A stretch of DNA of 64,000 nt from Promethearchaeota archaeon (GTDB lineage Archaea > Asgardarchaeota > Lokiarchaeia > Sigyniarchaeales > SOKP01): assembly GCA_019058445.1 (NCBI GenBank), contig JAHPZA010000006.1, positions 769,063 through 833,062 of the forward strand. The letters run 5' to 3'. Numbering within the stretch: the stretch's first letter is position 1; each line of letters starts with the position of its first letter. The position numbers and the translations under genes were made by a program. Of this stretch, positions 36,770 to 45,297 are shown one piece after another. The notes beneath the pieces were generated by a model, which saw only the letters and a program-made list of their open reading frames with translations, searched no databases and was not told the DNA's origin.

Positions 36770-38443
36770 TTAATCTCGTTTGATTTCATATCCCGTCTTT
36801 TCTCTGTCATAAGTACTTTCTGTTATTCCGCGTTCTTTGAGATAGCGTTTCATAACTCGATGAACTTCACTTTTAGGGAGCTTTTCAACAAAATCAATAT
36901 ATCGAGGAATCATAAAATAGGCCATTTTCCCTTGGCAGAAATCTAAAAGTTCTTCTGGGGTCATTCTCTCACCCGGTTTTAATACTACCGAAACCATTAC
37001 TTCATCCTCACCTAATTCAGATTTAACACCATAAGCAGCTGATTCTAAAACCTTATCGTGTAAATTTATTACTCTTTCAACACTATAGGGTGCAATATTT
37101 TCTCCACGGCGTCTAATAGATTCTTTTTTCCTATCTACGAAATAAAACCAGCCCTCATTATCCTTATATGCTAAATCCCCCGTATGAAACCATTTTTGGC
37201 CGTCATTGCCTTCAAATATTAGACTTTTCGAAGATTCCTCGTCTTTGTAGTATTTAACGGTTCTTTGCTTGACTTCACTCTCTCTGACTAAAAAAACTAA
37301 TTCTCCGACCTTTTCTGATTCTTTGAAAATTGTGCCATCTTCATCCATTATTTCAGCAACTACTCCTGGTAATGGTTTTCCCATTGTACCGGGAGGAACT
37401 TCTTCTGCGCCACCTGTTGTGAGCATGAATCCTCCTCCGTCAGTAGCGCCATAACCTTCAGATAGTTTCACACCAAATCTTTCCTGAAATGCCACCCATA
37501 ATTCTTTCGGGCATGCTGCAGAATTAATTTGCCTTACACTATGATCCTTGTCATTTGGTCTTTCTGGTTGTTTCATTAGGATTGGAATCATAGCTCCTAA
37601 TGCGTTATGTGCAGTCACTCCATATTTACGACAAATATCCCAATGTCTGCTGGCGCTAAATCTTTTTGCTAAAATTAATGGTCTTTCTGAAAAGTAAGCT
37701 GGTAAACTGGTTAGAAATAATGCATTTGAATGGAATAAGGGTAAACATGTAAATAATATATCATCTGAGGCAGCCAGCATAGAAATCATTCCCATTAGTG
37801 TTTGGATACTTAGTCCACCAATCAATTTACCTTGCCAAAACATAACTGCTTTAGGAAGTCCCGTTGTGCCCGCAGTATACATGAGCATTACTATATCTTT
37901 AGTGCTTATCTCCAGTTCGATATCATCATTAGATGCCTTCATAACTTCTTGAAGAGATATAACGCTCTCTGGTAATTTAAACTCCTCAGGAGCTTCATTG
38001 GTATCAACAATTATACATCTAATTTCGGGTAATCTTTCCTTAACTTCCATAACAGCGTCTAAAAATGACCAATGAACAATAACAGCCGACGCATCAGAGT
38101 GATCTATTATAAACTGTAAGCCATCTCCTCTTAAGGCTATATTTACCATCACAGAATACATTCCGGTCTTAAATGTGGCAAAAACAGTTAAAAGGAATTC
38201 AGGGGAATTAATCTCCATGAGAGCAACACCTTCACCCTTTTTCAAACCTAATTTAAGAAGTCCGTTTCCTAAACGATTTGATAATAAATGTATATCCTTA
38301 TAAGTGTATTTCTCATCAATTCCTTTATCAAAGTCCCTAATATACGTCATATACACTTTATCCGGGACAGTCTCTGCTTTATGTTTAATAATATCTCTTA
38401 ATAAGGTTCTTCTTGAAACTCTGAATTTTTTGGTTTTTGACAT
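36770..38443 (-). CDS. AMP-forming acyl-CoA ligase, copy 1
   Basis: A 557-residue ANL-superfamily ligase making an acyl-CoA from a free acid, ATP and CoA. The P-loop is YTAGTTGLPKA (189-199). The A5 motif reads GYGATDGGG (Asp where Glu is usual), the A7 motif is WFHTGDLAYKDNEGW, and the hinge is DRKKESIRRRGEN. The C-terminus LPKSEVHRVMKRYLKERG carries the catalytic-lysine region and resembles CaiC-like carnitine/crotonobetaine ligases. It is closely related to copies 2 and 4. A GAGGTAAA site precedes the ATG. The acid is not known. Confidence 0.88.
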   Translation of the reverse strand: MSKTKKFRVSRRTLLRDIIKHKAETVPDKVYMTYIRDFDKGIDEKYTYKDIHLLSNRLGNGLLKLGLKKGEGVALMEINSPEFLLTVFATFKTGMYSVMVNIALRGDGLQFIIDHSDASAVIVHWSFLDAVMEVKERLPEIRCIIVDTNEAPEEFKLPESVISLQEVMKASNDDIELEISTKDIVMLMYTAGTTGLPKAVMFWQGKLIGGLSIQTLMGMISMLAASDDILFTCLPLFHSNALFLTSLPAYFSERPLILAKRFSASRHWDICRKYGVTAHNALGAMIPILMKQPERPNDKDHSVRQINSAACPKELWVAFQERFGVKLSEGYGATDGGGFMLTTGGAEEVPPGTMGKPLPGVVAEIMDEDGTIFKESEKVGELVFLVRESEVKQRTVKYYKDEESSKSLIFEGNDGQKWFHTGDLAYKDNEGWFYFVDRKKESIRRRGENIAPYSVERVINLHDKVLESAAYGVKSELGEDEVMVSVVLKPGERMTPEELLDFCQGKMAYFMIPRYIDFVEKLPKSEVHRVMKRYLKERGITESTYDREKTGYEIKRD

Positions 38444-38542
38444 TTTACCTCATTTTTAATTTTTTTTTCATAATGATGTGTTTTACTTAAAAATAAATAA
38501 AATAATTATTTCCAATATTGAATATTATTAAAATTAATCTAC

Positions 38543-40261
38543 TTATGCCCCCTTAAAATATCCTCCTTTTTCTCGGTCATAAGTATCTTTTGTTACTCCG
38601 CGTTCTTTAAGAAATCGCTTCATTATCCGATGGACTTCGCTCTTGGGAAGTTCTTCCACGAATTCGATAAATCGAGGAATTTGAAATGTAGCAAGTTTAT
38701 CTTTACAATAGTCAAGTAATTCTTCAGGAGTCAAGGTTTCACTAGGTTTTAAAATCACAGCTACCATCACCTCATCTTCAGCATAATCTTCTCCCACCTG
38801 AGACGATTTTATACCGTAAGCTGCTGATTCCAAAACTTTATCATGTCTATTAATTATTTTTTCAATACTCCATGCTGCAATGTTTTCTCCACGTCTCCTA
38901 ATTGAATCTTTTTTCCGATCCACGAAGAAGACCCATCCCTCTTTATCTTTTGTTGCTAAATCCCCGGTATGAAACCATAATTGCCCATCTGCTCCTTTTT
39001 GAATTAATCTTTTAGACGCAGCTTCATCTTTATAATATTTAACCTGTCTCTGTTCTTTTTCCTCTTCTCTTACTAAAAAGACTAGTTCTCCTACTTCATC
39101 GGATCCTAAAATATTACCATCCTCATCCATAATTTCTGCAACAACATTACCCGCGGGTTTTCCCATAGTACCCACTGGAGGTTTTTCTTTTTCTCTGCCA
39201 TAAGTTCCCAAGAAAAAACCCCCTCCATCCACTGCACCATAAGCCTCATAGACTTTCACATTAAATCTCTCTTCAAATTCCTCAATTAGTTCTTTAGGGC
39301 ATGCAGCTGAATTCACACGCCACACTTTATTCTCTCCATCGTTCGGTCGTGGAGGTTGTTTTAACAAATATTGTGGCATTGAGCCCAATAGGTTAAAATT
39401 TGTCACTTTATATTTTCGAATCATATCCCAAAATCTTGAAGCAGAAAACCTCTTTGCGAGGATAACGGGCCACTCCGCCATATATCCAGGCATTGTGGTT
39501 AATTGAAGAGCATTTCCATGGAATAATGGTAAACAAGTGAACAACACATCACCTGGACGACCTACCATAAACGCGATTAAATTGATATACCCCAGCGCAT
39601 CGCCCATCAAAGATTTTCCATAAAAGAAAGTCGTGGCTTTAGGGAGCCCGGTGGTTCCTGATGTATATATTAGGATGGCCATATCGTTTGGATCGATGTC
39701 TACTTCGATATCATCCTCAGGGGCATCCATTACACTTTGTAGAGATAATGTATCCTCAGGTAATTTAAAATCATTTGGGGCTTCATTTTTATCTATAATA
39801 ACATATTTGATTTTTGGCAATTGATCCTTTATTTTTAAATACGCGTCTACTAAAGTCCAATGAAGGATAAAGGCTTTAGAATCACTATGATTAATAATAT
39901 ATTGTAATCCATCCCCTCTTAACCCCGTATTAACTAACACTACATAACAGCCCATTTTAAAACTAGCAAACAATACAAAGAGATATTCAGGACTATTTAT
40001 TTCAAATATGGAAATTCCATCCCCCTTTTTTAATCCCAATTTCATTAAACCATTGGCTAATCGGTTGGATTGTATATGCATATCTTTATATGTATATTTC
40101 TCCTCAATATTATTATCAAAATCTCGAATGTAAGTTAAGAGTACTTTATCTCCTACTCTTTCTGCTTTCCGTTTTACAATATCACCAAAAGTAGTGGTTT
40201 GGGTAATTCCTTCTTTTTTCTTAACCATATTTAAATACATTTCAATTTGTTCTTGCGACAT
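38543..40261 (-). CDS. AMP-forming acyl-CoA ligase, copy 2
   Basis: A 572-residue paralogue of the previous gene. Motifs: YTSGTTGLPKATTF, EAYGAVDGGGFFLG at A5, WFHTGDLATKDKEGW at A7, DRKKDSIRRRGENIA at the hinge and LPKSEVHRIMKRFLKERG at the end. It differs by about 15 extra N-terminal residues (MSQEQIEMYLNMVKKKEG) and a longer loop after the hinge (SSQVGEDYAEDEV). Two ligases side by side followed by an oxidase suggest related substrates. It lies 72 bases downstream of the OYE-type enzyme. Confidence 0.88.
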   Translation of the reverse strand: MSQEQIEMYLNMVKKKEGITQTTTFGDIVKRKAERVGDKVLLTYIRDFDNNIEEKYTYKDMHIQSNRLANGLMKLGLKKGDGISIFEINSPEYLFVLFASFKMGCYVVLVNTGLRGDGLQYIINHSDSKAFILHWTLVDAYLKIKDQLPKIKYVIIDKNEAPNDFKLPEDTLSLQSVMDAPEDDIEVDIDPNDMAILIYTSGTTGLPKATTFFYGKSLMGDALGYINLIAFMVGRPGDVLFTCLPLFHGNALQLTTMPGYMAEWPVILAKRFSASRFWDMIRKYKVTNFNLLGSMPQYLLKQPPRPNDGENKVWRVNSAACPKELIEEFEERFNVKVYEAYGAVDGGGFFLGTYGREKEKPPVGTMGKPAGNVVAEIMDEDGNILGSDEVGELVFLVREEEKEQRQVKYYKDEAASKRLIQKGADGQLWFHTGDLATKDKEGWVFFVDRKKDSIRRRGENIAAWSIEKIINRHDKVLESAAYGIKSSQVGEDYAEDEVMVAVILKPSETLTPEELLDYCKDKLATFQIPRFIEFVEELPKSEVHRIMKRFLKERGVTKDTYDREKGGYFKGA

Positions 40262-40333
40262 CTTTAATCAATTTGTATCTTATATTTCTGAAAGTATGTT
40301 CTATAACTTGTTTAAAATATATTAAAAAAAAGA

Positions 40334-42319
40334 TTATTTTAATTTTCTCGCAAACGTCTGAGCATCCTTCATTGCTTCTCCGATATCTCGAGGTCTTTTA
40401 CAATCACCTATAAGTTGAATTTTCGGTGCTGCCCCTTCAAATTGTTTTTTTAATTTTTTGCCTTGGGTAATTCGGGAACCACAATACACTAGAGTATCAG
40501 CTTCAAGAAATTGTTCATTTTTATTTTCATCAAGGAACTTGACCCCTCTATCTGTAACATCCAATAATTTCGCTTTAAAATATATTGATATGTTGTTATC
40601 TCTTAGATATTCAAGTATCCATAATCGTCTTCCTGTTGCAATTAACATTTCGGTTGCTACTGTGGTGTTTGATCCCATCAATGCTTTAACATTATATCCT
40701 TGCTCTGCTAAAGTTATTGCAGTTTCCGGTCCTCCTCTCCAATATGCTCCTAGCCCCCATACGACGACATTTTTACCTATTGATTTACTTTTTAATATCG
40801 CCTCATCCTGAGTTAACACATTTGATTTGCCTTCTAAACTCTTTGGAATCGTTGCCTCAGTACCGGTCGCTAAGACTAATATGTCTGGTTTTAAATCGGA
40901 AATTTCTTGTTTTGTTAGCTCTTTATTGAGTTGTATGGGTACTTCTAATTTCTTTAATTGAGTTGCTAAAAAATTCACAATGTTCATGAATTCTTCTTTT
41001 TTATATTCCATTGCTAAAAGAGGGATTAATCCGCCCACTTTATCGGACTTCTCAAATATCTCTACATCATGACCGCGTAGTTTGGCTACCCTTGCTGCTT
41101 CCATTCCAGCAATTCCTGCTCCTAATATTACAATTTTCTTTAAATCAGATGACGGGCTAATAGTTGTATAATTTTGACCACTATAAGCATCATAGACGCA
41201 TGTACTTCCACAGCTTTGTAAACATCCCATACAATATTTAATGTCATCCAGTTGTCCGTTGAAGTATTTATTAGGTGTCTCCGCGTCGCAAATCAATTGT
41301 CGACCCATATAAATGATATCAACTTTACCTCGCTGAATAAATTCATCGGCCATTTTTGGATCGACAATCCTACCTACACCAATAACTGGAACATTCACTA
41401 TCTTTTTTATCTCTTCTGCTAAATGAATATAACCACCATGCTCTACATATGTGGGTATTTGGATCCCTTTAGGATTACGAATCATGTTTCCTTGGCTCAC
41501 ATCAATACAATCTACACCAGCATTTTCTATTATTTTTGCAATTTTTTTTGATTCTTCCAGTTTCAGGCCATCGGGTAATAACTCGTCTACTGATAATCGA
41601 ACAAAAAGTGGTGGTTCCTCTCCTATACTATTTCTAATTTTTTCCATGGTCTCTAATAAAAATGTACATCTTTTTTCTGTTGAGCCTCCGTATTTATCAG
41701 TCCTCACATTAGAGTATGGCGCTAAAAAGGCAGAGTGTAAAGTTGCATGAGCGGAATGGATTTCGATATAATCAAATCCCGCTTGAATTGCTCTTTTTGC
41801 GGCTGCCGCAAATAAATCTTCCACTCTAGCTATTTCTTCAACAGACATTTCTTTACATACCGCTCCTGTTTGTTTTAAAGTATCTGGCCATGATGAAACC
41901 ATTGTTTCATAAGCTGAGGTTAGATGTAACAAATCTACGGTTGACGGACCTCTCGGTTCAATTTTAAAACCGAAAATTGAAGCAAGAACAAAACCTATTA
42001 ACCCACCATCAGCTAATTGCATCCCAATTTTTGCATCATATTTATGTACTGCATCTGTTACCCTTTTATATGCCGGAATATTTGCATTTTTTCCAATATT
42101 CGCACTAGTATTTTGCGGACCAAAAGTCTCAGGTTCTACGGAAACTGCTTCATATGTAATTAATCCTACTCCTCCACGAGCCTTTGTTTCATGAATATTA
42201 AACGTTTTTTCTGTAGGACAACCATTAGCATCTGACGACATTGAGAGCATGGGAGGAAAGCCTAATCTGTTTTTAACTTCCATCCCTCTTATAGTAACAG
42301 GATCACTTAATTTTGGCAT
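40334..42319 (-). CDS. NADH:flavin oxidoreductase/2,4-dienoyl-CoA reductase type enzyme
   Basis: A 661-residue two-part flavoenzyme. The N-terminal OYE-type FMN barrel (about 1-350) has EIHSAHATLHSAFLAPYSN and RTDKYGGSTEKR. A 4Fe-4S segment follows, then an FAD/NAD(P) domain starting IVILGAGIAGMEAARVA. Cluster ligands appear as C363, C366, C370 and C374. In E. coli FadH and relatives the fourth cysteine lies about eleven residues after the third, here only three, so the cluster geometry may differ. Such enzymes reduce conjugated double bonds in enoyl- or dienoyl-CoA; BaiCD/BaiH of bile-acid bacteria belong here too. The neighbours support a CoA-thioester substrate. Confidence 0.87.
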   Translation of the reverse strand: MPKLSDPVTIRGMEVKNRLGFPPMLSMSSDANGCPTEKTFNIHETKARGGVGLITYEAVSVEPETFGPQNTSANIGKNANIPAYKRVTDAVHKYDAKIGMQLADGGLIGFVLASIFGFKIEPRGPSTVDLLHLTSAYETMVSSWPDTLKQTGAVCKEMSVEEIARVEDLFAAAAKRAIQAGFDYIEIHSAHATLHSAFLAPYSNVRTDKYGGSTEKRCTFLLETMEKIRNSIGEEPPLFVRLSVDELLPDGLKLEESKKIAKIIENAGVDCIDVSQGNMIRNPKGIQIPTYVEHGGYIHLAEEIKKIVNVPVIGVGRIVDPKMADEFIQRGKVDIIYMGRQLICDAETPNKYFNGQLDDIKYCMGCLQSCGSTCVYDAYSGQNYTTISPSSDLKKIVILGAGIAGMEAARVAKLRGHDVEIFEKSDKVGGLIPLLAMEYKKEEFMNIVNFLATQLKKLEVPIQLNKELTKQEISDLKPDILVLATGTEATIPKSLEGKSNVLTQDEAILKSKSIGKNVVVWGLGAYWRGGPETAITLAEQGYNVKALMGSNTTVATEMLIATGRRLWILEYLRDNNISIYFKAKLLDVTDRGVKFLDENKNEQFLEADTLVYCGSRITQGKKLKKQFEGAAPKIQLIGDCKRPRDIGEAMKDAQTFARKLK

Positions 42320-42383
42320 TTTTCCTTTTCACCTCTGGTTTTTATTTCTCTAATAATAGAAAAAAATAGAAAAAAAGAATTTA

Positions 42384-43610
42384 TTAGGGTAATGCTTGAT
42401 CTAATAATTCCGTCAGATCAACCATTTTAAGATTTGAGTTTGAATCCTTAATTGCATCAGATAAGTTCCGATAACAGAAAGGACAGATACTAACTATTAT
42501 TTCCGCACCTGTTTCCTCAGCCTCCTCAATCCGAGCGTTTGAGATGGCCAACGCTAATTCAGGAAAACCCTTTTTTACGCCTCCTCCAGCTCCACAGCAT
42601 TTTGCATTTTGCTTAATAGTTTTCATTTCTACAATATCTGCCATCTTACTTAGAAGTTCTCTTGGCTCCTCATATAGGGGATTAACTCCCTCTTTCATTC
42701 CTGAATTTCTTCCCGTATGGCAAGGATCGTGGTATGTCGCTTTAAGTCCTAAGTGTTTTAGTTGTATGTTTTTCTCATTTATTATATCTCGGACTAATTC
42801 AACTGTATGAAGTACTTCTATACCTAAATCTTCAAGATAATCAGTATAGTCAGTTTTAAGGGTTCTATAACAGCCAGCACAACTTGTTAGGATCTTCTTA
42901 ACACCGCTCTTTTTGAATAATTCATAATTTTTTGTCGCAACTGCATTAAAACCTGTAATATCTCCAGTTCTCTTCCCAACACTTCCACAACATACTTCTT
43001 TGTCTCCAAATACAGAAAAATCAACCCCTAATTTTTTAAGGACTTTAGCGGTATTTATGGCTACAGTCTGAATCTCCGGAGTTAACGCAGCAGTACACCC
43101 TACAAAATAAAGATACTCTGCTGTCTCAGAACTCGCATCTTTCACCTTAAAATCGAGTTTATCTATCCATGTCCCTTTTTCTTTATTATCTCGCTGGTAA
43201 GGATTTAATAATTCAACCATTGCTTTATTCATTGGTACATGCGCTTCCAAACCACATCCCGCATCTACTAATTCAGCCCTCAAAGCTTCATAAATAGCGG
43301 CGTTATCCATATCATAGGCGCAAGTTTGAGCACATGCATTACATGTTGGACATTGATAAATCACTTCAGCCATGTCCTTACTCAGTTCTAACTTTCCCTG
43401 CCAAAGAGAACGAATAATTTGCATTTTTCCTCTTCCGAAGAAAGGTTCAAAACCAGGAGTATTTTCTCTTGCTACACATACTCCCCACTTCGGAGGATCA
43501 TCTGTGTAATCTGTGGCTTCTCTACAATCTCCGCAACCGATACATTGCAGGATTATGTCTCCCATTTTGGCAAAATGCTTAAATTTTTCTTTTGGTTCAA
43601 ATTCGGTTAT
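42384..43610 (-). CDS. HdrD/GlcF-type iron-sulfur oxidoreductase
   Basis: A 408-residue protein if begun at the ATA codon at 43610. It has two ferredoxin-like clusters (counting from the internal ATG at 43565: C8/C11/C14 and C30 as the first set, C72/C75/C78 and C82 as the second). Two CCG-type domains follow, with CCGSVGKRTG, SCAGCYRTL, CCGAGGGVKKG and CPFCYRNL. Such proteins accept electrons from GlcD-like flavoproteins or serve heterodisulfide reduction. The ATG at 43565 has no ribosome site and cuts off 15 well-formed residues (TEFEPKEKFKHFAK), while ATA at 43610 stands five bases after AGGTGAT. It is the only such partner for four oxidases. Confidence 0.85.
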   Translation of the reverse strand: MTEFEPKEKFKHFAKMGDIILQCIGCGDCREATDYTDDPPKWGVCVARENTPGFEPFFGRGKMQIIRSLWQGKLELSKDMAEVIYQCPTCNACAQTCAYDMDNAAIYEALRAELVDAGCGLEAHVPMNKAMVELLNPYQRDNKEKGTWIDKLDFKVKDASSETAEYLYFVGCTAALTPEIQTVAINTAKVLKKLGVDFSVFGDKEVCCGSVGKRTGDITGFNAVATKNYELFKKSGVKKILTSCAGCYRTLKTDYTDYLEDLGIEVLHTVELVRDIINEKNIQLKHLGLKATYHDPCHTGRNSGMKEGVNPLYEEPRELLSKMADIVEMKTIKQNAKCCGAGGGVKKGFPELALAISNARIEEAEETGAEIIVSICPFCYRNLSDAIKDSNSNLKMVDLTELLDQALP

Positions 43611-43615
43611 TTTTT

Positions 43616-43621
43616 ATCACC
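43616..43621 (-). promoter_or_regulatory. Ribosome binding site selecting an ATA start
   Basis: GGTGAT, five bases before ATA (43608-43610). In-frame stop TAA lies two codons upstream of the ATA, so no earlier start is possible. The same site-to-start distance is used with a normal ATG at 26094. Confidence 0.55.
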
Positions 43622-43692
43622 TATATTTCTTCTTCGTTATTATAATTTAAAATATCCTCTTCATTATTTTAATTTTTAAAAAAAACTAATTC

Positions 43693-45228
43693 TTATTCCT
43701 CGTCTTTTACTAAATGTTTTGTATAATCATAATCATAGCTATACAAATGAAATTTATTGGGACTAAGCAAGAAATCAGGATCTACAGTTTTTTTAATATC
43801 CTTAAAGAACTGCACAAATTCAGGAGTATAGGCATCAGCTTCTAAAATTGATTGTGAAATTGCTTCTCCCAACCAATAATGAATCCCTCCATATCTTACT
43901 TGCGCCCTTAATTTTTTATGCCATAATTTCATTGAAATATCCCGTACATCATCTACATTATCCGCGTTAAAGCCCCCTACAAGTACACAATTTCCATTAG
44001 GTAAAAAATATATAATCGTAGACCAAAATGACATAGCTCCAGGTGGAAATTCATCGCGGTGTTTGCTATCAAATTCTTGCGCTTTTTTCGATATTGTTGG
44101 CAACTTAGAGATTGGAATTTTATGACACGTTGTACAGCTTACTTTTGGAGGGGCGACAGAGATATACTTTTGAAAGTAATTAAACGTTTGCTTTAAATCC
44201 CAGCTCCATTCTTTTTTAGTTTCCATGCTGGGATCGACTTCACTCCATTCAAAAGGTCGTGCAAGTTCCTCCTTTAACATAATATCATTAACTATTTCTG
44301 TGTATACATCAAGAATTCTTAGATCAGATGCTTCTAATAATACTTGCATGGCTGGGCCTCTTAATCTCGGGCGCTTAGCAGGTTTCACTTCAACGTTACC
44401 TGCTAATAGCTGAATTACCATAAGCGGTAATCCGGATAAATCGCGTAAACCATCGCCAACTTTATTACGTATTTTATGTGCATATTCAAATACTTTTTGA
44501 TAATTATTTTTCTTAAAGATATAACTTAGTTGCCTTTTATGGGGAGGATCTGGAAATAATCTAAGATAGGCTTTGGTTTTAATACCTAAGGTTCCTACAT
44601 CTCCCATGAACAAACCGGTAAAATCCGGCGCAACACCATATCTGCAAAAAGGAGCTGCGTATTTATTTGCCGCTGCCCCAGTTCTAATTATAGTACCTTG
44701 CGGATTAGGGAGGACGACCTCAACGCCTAAACATATATCAGGCACTAGTCCATATTTAGTAGAGCCCCCGCCTGCGGTACTATTGGATAAACCTCCTCCG
44801 ATCGTGGCAGCATATCCACTCCCTGGACCGATAACACCAGTAGTGTATCCGCTTGGATGTAATTCTGAAAGTAATTTTCCCCATGTTACTCCACATTCCA
44901 CAACACAATAATAGTCATCATAGTTAATTTCTATAATTTTATCCATTCTCGTAAGGTCTAATAAAATTCCTCCTTCTGTCACTGAACCACCAACTAAATC
45001 CGCACCGCCCCCTCGGGGCACCATGTGGATTTTATACTTATTTGCAAGCTTCACAATTTCAGACACCTCTTCCGGGGTTTCAGGACGGACAATTATATCT
45101 GCCCATCGGTCTGGAAATGAGGGATCAACGTTTCGAGAATAGGCGGCTTTCATGAAATCCTTATCAGTAATATAGTCCGCTCCTACTACTTTTTCAATTT
45201 CATGATATATATCTTTTATTTTTGACAG
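43693..45228 (-). CDS. FAD-linked oxidase, GlcD/VAO-type, copy 3
   Basis: A 511-residue oxidase with PRGGGADLVGGS, GPGSGYAATIGGGLSNST and FMGDVGTLGIKT, CTTCHKIP, and VDPDFLLSPNKFH at the end. The start is unusual: the codon that aligns with the ATG of copies 1 and 2 is CTG (45226-45228), lying five bases after GGTGA. The nearest standard codon, GTG at 45237, is itself inside that ribosome site. I therefore place the start at CTG. It lies between the HdrD-like gene and an acyl-CoA ligase. Confidence 0.85.
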   Translation of the reverse strand: MSKIKDIYHEIEKVVGADYITDKDFMKAAYSRNVDPSFPDRWADIIVRPETPEEVSEIVKLANKYKIHMVPRGGGADLVGGSVTEGGILLDLTRMDKIIEINYDDYYCVVECGVTWGKLLSELHPSGYTTGVIGPGSGYAATIGGGLSNSTAGGGSTKYGLVPDICLGVEVVLPNPQGTIIRTGAAANKYAAPFCRYGVAPDFTGLFMGDVGTLGIKTKAYLRLFPDPPHKRQLSYIFKKNNYQKVFEYAHKIRNKVGDGLRDLSGLPLMVIQLLAGNVEVKPAKRPRLRGPAMQVLLEASDLRILDVYTEIVNDIMLKEELARPFEWSEVDPSMETKKEWSWDLKQTFNYFQKYISVAPPKVSCTTCHKIPISKLPTISKKAQEFDSKHRDEFPPGAMSFWSTIIYFLPNGNCVLVGGFNADNVDDVRDISMKLWHKKLRAQVRYGGIHYWLGEAISQSILEADAYTPEFVQFFKDIKKTVDPDFLLSPNKFHLYSYDYDYTKHLVKDEE

Positions 45229-45233
45229 TCTAT

Positions 45234-45238
45234 TCACC
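45234..45238 (-). promoter_or_regulatory. Ribosome binding site selecting a CTG start
   Basis: GGTGA, five bases before CTG (45226-45228); the alternative GTG overlaps this site. Confidence 0.45.
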
Positions 45239-45297
45239 TTTTTTTTAATTTTGCTCTTATATTATTTAAATTTTATTGAGTATAATCTTAAATTTTA

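Noticed and set aside
40458..40811. 117-codon plus-strand frame inside the OYE-type gene
   Set aside because: Antisense shadow of a gene with clear FAD/NAD motifs.
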